Shown: in pieces, positions 10,261 to 17,673 of the stretch
Position numbering within the stretch: position 1 is the first letter of the stretch
How the letters are laid out: each line of letters starts with the position of its first letter
Source of the DNA: Corinectria fuckeliana
Lineage: Eukaryota; Ascomycota; Sordariomycetes; Hypocreales; Nectriaceae
Direction of reading: 5' to 3'
NCBI GenBank assembly: GCA_019137255.1
Contig: WPDH01000258.1
Span: 1 to 17,673 of the forward strand
Length of the DNA stretch: 17,673 nt
Notes under the pieces: model-generated
Database searches by the model: none
The model's input: the letters and a program-made list of their open reading frames with translations, nothing else
What the model was told of the DNA's origin: nothing
Program-made: the position numbers and the translations under genes

Positions 10261-11649
10261 AATATTAGAAGTGATTATAAATATCTATAAGGCTTATACT
10301 TTAGGGCTTTTACCTCTTAGTATAGTTAGTAGCTAGTTATATACTTAGTTATATCTTTTCTAATCTTATTTTAATAGAACTTTCTACTAATAAGTTTTAA
10401 TATCTTTATAGTTTTTATATATCTTACTTTAGGATTATTATAATACTAGTATAAGATTTTAAGTTTTAACACCTCTTATATAAAAATTACTAGTTTACTC
10501 TTAAAAAATATAGTTTTATTTTAATTATAAAAGTAGTAACTTAGCTTACTAGCTGTTTATTATACTCTTACTAACTATTATTAATAAAACTAATTATTAG
10601 CTTATAATCCTCTAACTAGTTCTTTTAAGTATAGTAAGAGTTATAATAAGAATACTATTTTACTCTCTATAAGCTCTCTTATAATTTAGTATAAAATATA
10701 TTACTTTAGATTAATAATCTTAGCTTTAGTAAAGTCCTCTTAGCTTTCTTAATAAGTTATTTCTTACTAAGTATTTTTTAACTGCTTTTAGGTTATACTA
10801 GCTTATCTTTAAGCTTAGGTAACTATAAAAATAAATACTTTTTATATTTAACTTCTTTAGTCTTCTAAGAGAGTTTAAAATAAGAAGTGCTCTTTTTAGA
10901 CTTATTATCTTATAAGATCTTTAAGACTTACTTATACTACTTATATATATACTCTTATAGTTTTTATCTTACCTCTAATATTAGTAATTATTTATTATAT
11001 ATTTAGCAGTAGATCTTTAACAATTTATAACTTTATTATAAGAGTAGATAGTATATTATTATAGCTAATCTTACTTTTTATATAGTTAGAATATCTTAAT
11101 AGTCTATCTATAAGGTTTTAAATCTTAAAGTAGTATTTAATATTAAAGTTAAAAGGTGCTAACTTATATACTTAATAAGTAAGTCTTTCTTAAAGGTCTT
11201 ATACTAGTATAGTAATTACTCTCTTAAGTGTTATATAGTCTGTTAGTAAAAAAAACCTATTTAAAAGTCCTAATAGGTAGTAGTTTTAATACTTAAGGCT
11301 TTTAATAATAGCTAGTAGCTCTTATTATTTTATATCTTACTATTACTTTATATCTGTAAGCTTATATAATATATAGGTAATAAGTCTTTATTAATTATTA
11401 AATAGTTATATTAAGATCTTTAAGATTACTTATAAGAATATATTTATTTCTACTTATATATACTTAGTAAGATCCTAATATTATAAAATAGTTACTAAGT
11501 AGAATACACACTTAAGAGTTTAAAATACTATTTTCTTCTTCTCTTTTTATTAAAACCTTTTAGCTTTTTTATCTTATTTTAGCTAAGCTGTTAAGAGGGT
11601 AGTAATTCTAAAGTACTTTATAATAAACTTCTAATAGAAGTTATAAAAT

Positions 11650-12330
11650 TCTTAAAAAACTTAAATATTTTTAATATTTTTTAGTATTAGCTACTTAGTA
11701 ATTATATAGATTTTAAAGGGGTTTATTTTTAACCCCTTTTAGGTAATAATATACCTTAAGAACTTAACTTTCTATTAGTAGAATATATATTTTAATAGCT
11801 TAGTATATAGTTAAAAGCTTTATAGTTTATAAAGTACCTTTTTAATATTTTTAGTATACTATTCTCTAGTTTTTAAGTATATAATAATATTATCTAGGTA
11901 TATAATATAGTAAGTGTCTAGTAACTAAGTAAGTACTTAGTAAATATATACTTAGAATATAGCTAAGATATTAGTTAATTTAAATAGTATAATAGTATAT
12001 TTAAAGTGATTATATCTTATATAAAACACAGTTTTCTACTAGTTATCTAGCTTAATCTAAATATAATAATACATATTATAAATATTAATCTTTAAGATTT
12101 ATCTTACTTTAGATAATTAATCTAATAGATTACTAATTAATAGTAACAAATAATAGTTTTTTACTATAATAGTATTAAGACTTTTATAGTCTATATAAAT
12201 TTAGATTTTTTTATCCTTTTTTAGTATAAAAAGAATAAGTATACTAGCTTTACTTATAAAATATCTAATTTAACTGTTTATTATATTCTTAGTAATATAT
12301 TTATAAATAACTTAAGCTTACTTCTTATTA
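11650..12330 (-). pseudogene. Reverse transcriptase remnant of element 2
   Basis: The minus frame reads LFILKKDKKI-stop-IYIDYKSLN (about 12180-12240), the fingers and palm motif of Ty3/Gypsy reverse transcriptase (KKDG..R.C.DYR.LN). The catalytic box is YIIYLDNIIIY, with YLDN at 11889-11900. The second Asp of YLDD is Asn, as in element 1, through GAT/GAC to AAT. The element 2 sequence around both motifs differs from element 1 by more than RIP-type changes, so the two elements are separate families. Confidence 0.9.
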
Positions 12331-13159
12331 GTAAGATATATTTATTTTAGTAGAGGTTTTCTTTTTAGTTATAAGTTAATTAAGTGTTTTACTTCTTCTA
12401 GTAGTAGTAAAGTTTTTAATACTTTCTTATTAAAGGTTTCTCTTTCTAACTCTAGTTTAGCTAGTAGAGTATTATCTTTCTATTTTTTTAAATCCTCTCT
12501 TAGAATAAGTATTAGCTACTTATCTAGTAATAGTATATTATTAATATATATAATAAATACCTTTTTATTATCTTCTACTAAGCTTTTTATAAAGAATATA
12601 AAGTCTTAAACTAAAACAGGTTTATAAGTTTATATATATATTTAAGTGTTAATTATAATATCTTTTTCTTTTATTACTTAAGTGGATAAAAGTAAGTTAC
12701 TAGCCCCTTTTAGGTGTTATACTTTTATAAATAGCTTTCTTACTTTCTTAGAAAACTCTTAGTAATTTAGTAGAAAAAAGGTTAGCTAGTAGGCTAGCAG
12801 GAGAAGAGTTATTATCCTATTAAAGCTAGCTAAGTTTAGTACCTTCTAATTTAAATTAAACTTAAAACCTAACTTTTATACTAGTTATTAGCTAATAAGG
12901 TTAACTTATATATAAGTGTTTATATTTATCTTAACTTTTTTTTTAGTAAATACTTATATAATAAGCACTTTATCTTATATAATTACTCTAATTAGTACTA
13001 GCTTAAGTTTTAGTATAAGAGGTATAGTAATTATTCTTATACCTACTTGTTTTTTAATAAGTTAATATTCTTAAGATAAGTTATAATAGCTTATATAGTA
13101 GTTATATCTTAAGTGGCCTTTTTTTTATTTAACTATCTTATAGTCTTTTAGGGTGTCTT

Positions 13160-14450
13160 ATAATTTAAAGTATAGTATTCTTTTTTGTTATAATTATAAC
13201 AGGTAATCTCTCTAAGAAACTAACTTAATAAGTAGTTATTTACTACTTATTATCTGTTATTACTAGCTAGTTAGAGTTCTCTATTAGTTAACTTATTAGT
13301 ATTTTAAGTTTTTAACTTACTTAGAGGGCAAGTCTAATAGTCTATTATTTAAGTCTTTTATAAACTCTCCTAAGTGTTAGTAAAGCTGCTTGTCTTTTAG
13401 CTGTTACTTCTTAAGTAGTTATTACTTTTAAGGTGTTATTATTACTATTAAGCTTTTTAAGCTAGCTTTCTTACCTTTAGGATATCTATTTATAGTCTCT
13501 AAAGCTTCTTTTTAACCCTAGTTTATAGTTTATAATAGTATTAATATGCTAAGATCTTATCTTTTTTAAGCTTTTTAGTGCTAAAAAAGTTATAAATTAA
13601 TCTTTATATATTAAAGTAGTTTATTAGCAACTGTTTTACACTCTGTTAGAGATAAGTAAGGTTTTCCTATAGTTTAATTACTTACTATTTTAGATCTATA
13701 TATAGTCTTCTTATAAAGTTTATAAAGTCTAACTATAAGAGGTCTTATATAACACTTAAGTAGTTTTTTTATTTTATTTATAGGATTTTAAAAAGATAAG
13801 TAGTTAACTAGAGTATTTTCTAGTAATAAGTTATAAACTCTTATATATTATTTGCTAACTATATAACACAGATTTAATTATTAATTTATATACTTATTAT
13901 ATCTTTTTTAAGAGACTTATAAGAGTATTAAGATAGTTTTTTATACTCTTTTAGCTTATTACTACTAGATTTTATAACTAGTTTTTTAAGTAGCTGTTTC
14001 TAAAATTAATAATCTTCTTTTTATATTTTATAGTTCTCTTCTTATTAAGATACTATTATTAAGACTAATTTCTAAAGGGTTAAAATATTTTCCTTAGGGC
14101 TAATTACTTAGTGATAATATTCTAAGAAGGTTCTTAATTAGGATTATTATCTTATATATAATTAGAATTATATAGATAATTAGTTCTTATTATTATTATA
14201 TATATCTAATATTAGGGTTTCTTTCTTATTAAGGTTATAATTCTTATAAGTAGTTTTTAAGTTCTCTCTTAGCACTTATTATAACCTAGCTTTATATAAG
14301 AAAGAGAGTGTTCTTCCTAGTAACACCTCTTAGCCTAGTATAAGGTTTAGTATAAAAGGTATTTTCTAAGAGGGTCTCTTCTTTATAAGAAGAGTATTAA
14401 TTAGATTAATCTCTTTCTTTACCTAATTAGTAAGTATAAGTTTATTTATT
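13160..14450 (-). pseudogene. gag: Gag remnant of element 2 with CCHC zinc knuckle
   Basis: The zinc knuckle at 13160-13201 is read on the minus strand as CYNYNKKEYYTLNY. The spacing C-X2-C-X4-H-X4-C is exact. The first Cys is intact (13199-13201), while the second Cys, the His and the last Cys are Tyr codons (13190-13192, 13175-13177, 13160-13162), each one transition away. The rest of the interval up to about 14450 is gag by position, between the knuckle and the 5' LTR. I followed short uninterrupted segments there but did not map the capsid core residue by residue, and the start codon is not identifiable. Confidence 0.75.
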
Positions 14451-14569
14451 ATTATTAATAGTTGTTTTACACTTATTATATACTTATTATACTTTATAAA
14501 AGATCTTATATAACCTCTTATTTTATATTATATACTAGTAACCTAAGTAGAGTATAAAAGTAAAAGAAT

Positions 14570-14774
14570 TATAAGAGTTAGTCTTACTAAAGTGTAAATA
14601 TAGAGATTATAAAGGTAGGTATTAGTATATTATAAAGCTTTTACTTAATAAGTATTTAGTAAGTGCTTATTTAGCATTTTTAAAAAGGCTGCTAGCTTAC
14701 TATTTAAGTAAGCTCTAAAGTTATACCTTAAAGGCTTATATTAAGTGTTAATAGTGTTAGTACTAACTATTATA
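14570..14774 (-). repeat. 5' LTR of element 2
   Basis: This is the second 205-base LTR copy, identical in length to 7226-7430 and with the same ends. In a minus-strand element this right-hand LTR would carry the promoter. Of the 17 transition differences between the copies, about 11 leave G or C only in the left copy and 6 only in the right copy, so each copy was hit independently by RIP. Confidence 0.93.
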
Positions 14775-14779
14775 TATTT
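14775..14779 (+). repeat. Right target-site duplication of element 2 (TATTT)
   Basis: Exact copy of 7221-7225, immediately outside the right LTR. Confidence 0.9.
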
Positions 14780-15000
14780 AAAGTTATATTAGAAACTAAG
14801 ATTAGAGACTTAGCAGCTTAAAAGTATTATAACTTATTAAAGAAGAAGAAGAATAATATAAGCTAGTATATTAATAAGACTTAAAAGTGTAACTTTTAGG
14901 ATTTTTCTATTATAACTAGAATTAGTTAGGTAAAGCCTTTTTATCTTTTAATAGATTATTATATAAAAATATAAGTAAAAGTTACTATAAAAGGTAATAT
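14780..15000 (+). pseudogene. Unrecognised gene, 3' part after element 2
   Basis: Joining base 7225 to base 14780 continues the reading frame of the interrupted gene without a shift: ...KILSFLLF at the left side runs into KVILETKIRDLAA, then a Lys-rich stretch (LLKKKKNN) and IITRIS, KPFYLLIDYY. Stops are again only TAA and TAG. The frame runs to the edge of the solo LTR at 15001; past that LTR the same frame meets TAA almost at once, so the gene probably ended near here or was interrupted a second time. The product is unknown. Confidence 0.55.
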
Positions 15001-15248
15001 TATAAGAGTTAGCTAATTAGGGTAAGATAGAAAGTTCTAAGGTAGGTATTTATATATTATAAGACTTTAACTTAGTAAGTAGTTATAAACTGCTTACTAA
15101 GATTACTAAGTAATCCTACTTAGTAGCTCTTATACTCTTAGTATGCTCTACTTAGCCTAGTACTAGTTTCTCTTAGGGCTAGTCCTTTAGGTTATAAGCT
15201 TATCTTCTTATAATTATCCCCTTCTTAGGCTATCTAGTCTCTAAATAT
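14996..15248. mobile_element. Diverged solo LTR (15001-15243) with candidate AATAT duplication
   Basis: Bases 15001 onward start TATAAGAGTTAG like the element 2 LTRs and share a block AAGGTAGGTATT...TATATTATAA followed by ACTT..TAAGTA at the corresponding place. The two then diverge. A 5-base AATAT lies at 14996-15000 and again at 15244-15248, giving a 243-base unit that starts TA and ends TA, as RIP-altered TG...CA would. No internal retrotransposon sequence accompanies it. The right boundary rests only on the 5-base match, which is weak in such AT-rich DNA. Confidence 0.5.
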
Positions 15249-15480
15249 ATAAGTCTATCCTTAATTATTATAATTAATATTATTTTATTATTATTATACT
15301 ACTATTACTTAAGACCTTAGTTAGTATAGTAATATAGTAGTTAGTTAGTATCTACTTTACAGCTGTTATATAGCTGTTAGTTATAAGGCTTTATATTAAT
15401 AGTAAGCCTATTAGTTAGCAGTCTGTTAACAGCTATTAAGCTATAGACTATACTAGTATACTTATTTGTTTTCTTTTTCT
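15249..15480. other. Interval with no recognised gene
   Basis: AT-rich sequence with several short CTGTTA-type repeats, including around GCTGTTATATAGCTGTTAG at 15362-15380. The frame to its right may extend in from here, but no start or splice site can be supported. Confidence 0.4.
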
Positions 15481-17145
15481 TTCTCTTACTTATACTAACT
15501 TTTTTATAATATCCTTTATTATTTAGTTCTCTCTTTTTAAACCTCTATAAGTTGTTTTATCTTACTACTTCCTTTTATTACTTATAACACTTAAACTGTG
15601 AAAGTATTATTATTAGTCTACTTGTCTTATTATTACTAACTTATTACTAGGATATCTCTTATTTATATAAGAGATATTCTCTATTAGTTTAATAGAGATG
15701 CTCTTTTTAACTAAATGTTTATTAAGAATATCTTTTACTTTTTTTATTTAATATAAAAAGCTAACTAGTTTAGTTTACTATATATTTATAATTCTTTTAA
15801 AGCCTATTATATCTATTATAAGTAATCTAAGTAGAAGTATATTACTATAAGTTTATTAAGTTCTTACTACTTTCTATATATTATTAATATCTTTAAGATT
15901 CCCCTAAAGCTTTATAGTGTTATAGTAGTCTTCTAGAATAAGTTAACTATATATTACTTTTATAATAACCCTAAGGAGTGTTTCTCTAGTTACTAAGTGA
16001 CCCTTTATAAGCCTTTATTTAGTGTGTTATACTAGTGTATTTAGCATGCTACTAATAAGACTATGTCTGCTTTTTAAACTCTTACTAACAGCCTGTCTAG
16101 TATTACTAGCACTAGTGCTAAGAAGTTTAGCTAGTTAACTAAGAAAGTACTTAGTTTCTTATTCTAGTTAATTAAGGCTTAGACTATTATTAACACCCTA
16201 AGGTTCTACTAGGATGTTAGCCTCTTAGAGGATGTTTCTCTAACTAAATTAGATTATTATATTAAGACTACCTAGCCTTTTTATCTTTAGAATAATAGTA
16301 CTACTCTTACTATTTATATAGTAGTTTTTTAACTGCTTTATATATTTATTACTCTTATTACTAATATTAAAGAGAAAACACTTTAGGCTTTTTTTATATC
16401 TATTAAGTATACTACTATCTCTACTGTTATTAAGGCTTATAACTATAGTATTTAAGCCTTAGTATGCTAAGTTAGCTTTCTAAACTAAGAACCTTTTTAC
16501 TATAAGGCTGTTAATAGCCTTTCTTATAATATTAAGTCTAAGTTTAATAGTTCTAATATTAAGTCTTCTACTCTATTTATTACTATCTTACTTATTACTT
16601 GCTTATACCCTGCTTTTATTTTTATTTTTAATCTTAATAAGACTCCTACTAAGCTTACTATTACTTTGCTTATTACTTATACTTATACTACCTCTCTCTT
16701 AGCTCTTCTGTCTCTTATTATTTAGTCTCCTAATAGTATTTAGATCTTAAATAACCTAGAGAGCTTTTAGCTTCTTAACAACCTAGCTTTTAAGCTAGAC
16801 TCTAGTGCTTAGGCCTCTTTTTTAGGTTTAGACCTATTAGCTGTCTCTTCTCTTATTATCTAAGCTTTAATAACTTCTTATTATTCTACTAGTTGCTTAG
16901 ATATTACTAACCTCTCTTCTGTCTTAGCTTTTACTACCTATAAGCACACCTATAAGACTAAGATCCCTAAGATACCTGCCTAAGTTGTTAATTTTAGCAG
17001 TAAGTTACTCTTACTCTCTACTTACCCTCTTAAGTAGGCTAAGTATATACCTTTAAAGACTTATTCTTTAAAGTCTAGTAAGTTAAGTGTTTCTAATATT
17101 ATATTCTTGCTTTTTGCTTTTTATAACACCTTAGTGAAAAAGTCT
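15481..17145 (+). pseudogene. Unrecognised long plus-strand reading frame with only TAA/TAG stops
   Basis: A single frame (for example codons beginning at 15601, 15964 and 17041) runs for roughly 1.6 kb with about thirty-five in-frame stops, all TAA or TAG and none TGA. Segments read well as protein: NNPKECFSSY, KTMSAF, TLTNSLSSITSTSAKKFS, DVSLLEDVSLTKLDYYIKTT, NLESF, SSKLLLLSTYPLK. It is rich in Ser, Thr and Leu, with Lys but few acidic residues. I see no reverse transcriptase, transposase or zinc-finger motif. Base composition is slightly less depleted in G and C than in the retroelements. It may be a RIP-damaged host gene, the first ORF of a non-LTR element, or an accessory gene of another repeat. 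Start and stop are not defined. Confidence 0.45.
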
Positions 17146-17149
17146 TAAA

Positions 17150-17673
17150 AGTAATCTTTATTATAGTTTATATTCTCTATAAGACCCTTCTAGCTTTAGG
17201 TATTAAGTTAACAGCTGTTTGTTTTTTTAATTAGTAGTAATCTTAGTAGTGTTTAATAGTTTATTCTTTTAGTACTATCTAGCTACTTAGGTATTACTAG
17301 TAATTTATATTCTTATTATACCTTTAGTACTATAGTTTGTTTATTTATTATCTTATTTCTTATATATGCCTTCACTAGGGCTTAAGTAGTAGTAATAGCA
17401 GTAAACAGCAGGGCTTTATATGTTTTATGTATATAGGTATAAGCTGTGTAGCCACCTGCTATAGTATTTACCTAGTCTTAGTAAAGACTTACTATACTGT
17501 TCTTACCTATTTGCATAATACATATAGAACAGGAGATAGCTTATACTACTCCCTCTAGAGTAGTAGACTCCTCCCCTAAAGTAGTAGTACCTTTTATCTT
17601 AGCTTATCTCTTTCTCTTAGCCTGTATAAGATTAGCCTAGATATATAGCAGATTTATAGTAAAGAAACTTACT
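17150..17673. other. Less RIP-affected right edge, no gene recognised
   Basis: CpA and TpG return here: in 17401-17673 I count about seven CpA and eight TpG, against one and three in bases 1-600. No reading frame with a recognisable motif was found on either strand. It may be the beginning of a sequence that is not repeated in the genome, or a younger insertion. Confidence 0.5.
17548..17587. repeat. Imperfect 20-base tandem duplication
   Basis: ACTCCCTCTAGAGTAGTAG (17548-17566) is followed directly by ACTCCTCCCCTAAAGTAGTAG (17567-17587). The first unit with its flank is also partly palindromic (TACTAC...GTAGTA). No function can be assigned. Confidence 0.55.

Larger units (their letters stand above)
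9070..13150 (-). pseudogene. pol: Pol remnant of element 2 (whole extent)
   Basis: The Pol polyprotein would be cut into protease, reverse transcriptase with RNase H, and integrase. Reverse transcriptase (near 11650-12330), integrase core (near 9900-10260), the integrase C-terminal domain and the chromodomain are read directly and described in their own entries. RNase H should lie at about 10900-11400 and the protease between about 12350 and 13100; these are placed by order only, as I did not read convincing motifs in them. After the chromodomain the frame continues with a Gln-rich tail (many TAA codons) to about 9100, and the real stop cannot be told from RIP stops. Confidence 0.8.
7226..14774 (-). 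mobile_element. Ty3/Gypsy chromovirus, full length (7549 bases), RIP-inactivated
   Basis: This is a structurally complete element in minus orientation: two 205-base LTRs, a 5-base target duplication, a polypurine tract next to the left (3') LTR, then, in sense order from the right, gag with zinc knuckle, reverse transcriptase, integrase and an integrase-linked chromodomain. The chromodomain places it in the chromovirus branch, whose chromodomain is known to steer integration towards particular chromatin. Both the reverse transcriptase and integrase active sites have lost one aspartate to Asn, and stops are frequent, so it cannot move by itself. No TGG-type primer site is seen next to the 5' LTR; the sense strand there reads ATTCTTTTACTTTTATACTC. 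About 1.6 kb between the chromodomain end and the 3' LTR is not explained by the usual gene set. Confidence 0.93.

Noticed and set aside
14550..14569. tRNA primer-binding site next to the 5' LTR of element 2
   Set aside because: The sense strand reads ATTCTTTTACTTTTATACTC with no TGG start, even allowing for RIP. Self-priming or another primer is possible but cannot be shown.
1..17673. Mitochondrial or plastid origin because of high AT content
   Set aside because: The window holds nuclear-type Ty3/Gypsy elements with a chromodomain and a spliceosomal-type intron, and shows CpA-directed depletion rather than general AT bias; no organelle gene or RNA is seen.
1..17673. tRNA, rRNA or other structured RNA genes
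   Set aside because: No tRNA box A/B pattern or rRNA-like conserved stretch was seen on either strand.

Overview
This window looks like a repeat-induced point mutation (RIP) compartment of a filamentous ascomycete (Pezizomycotina). The sequence is extremely AT-rich and almost empty of CpA, TpG and CpG, while TpA is everywhere. In bases 1-600 I count one CpA, three TpG and no CpG. Surviving C is mostly in CpT and surviving G mostly in ApG. Retrotransposon reading frames can still be followed for hundreds of codons, but they carry TAA and TAG stops and changes such as Asp to Asn, Cys to Tyr, His to Tyr and Trp to stop. All of these are C-to-T or G-to-A transitions. I see no intact protein-coding gene and no RNA gene. 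The genus cannot be told from this.

Layout. 1-715: degenerate AT-rich DNA with nothing recognised. About 716-5290, minus strand: Ty3/Gypsy element 1, with gag (zinc knuckle at 4129-4170), a possible protease, reverse transcriptase and RNase H; its reading frame is lost after RNase H and no integrase is seen. 5291-5842: AT-rich, with a 35-base tandem repeat. 5843-7225, plus strand: an unrecognised, probably once-spliced gene. 7226-14774: Ty3/Gypsy element 2, a complete chromovirus on the minus strand, with two 205-base LTRs, a 5-base target duplication (TATTT), a polypurine tract, gag, reverse transcriptase, integrase and a chromodomain. Removing it with one copy of the duplication joins 7225 to 14780 and restores the frame of the interrupted gene. 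15001-15243: a diverged solo LTR related to the element 2 LTRs, with a candidate AATAT duplication. About 15481-17145, plus strand: a long unrecognised frame with only TAA and TAG stops. 17150-17673: DNA where CpA and TpG reappear, so RIP seems weaker towards the right edge.

History. The unrecognised gene was present first, element 2 inserted into it, and RIP then mutated everything. The two element 2 LTRs differ at 18 of 205 sites, 17 of them transitions, so LTR divergence cannot be used to date the insertion. The least explained parts are the interrupted gene, a plus-strand frame lying antisense inside element 2 (about 7441-9060), and the right-hand frame.
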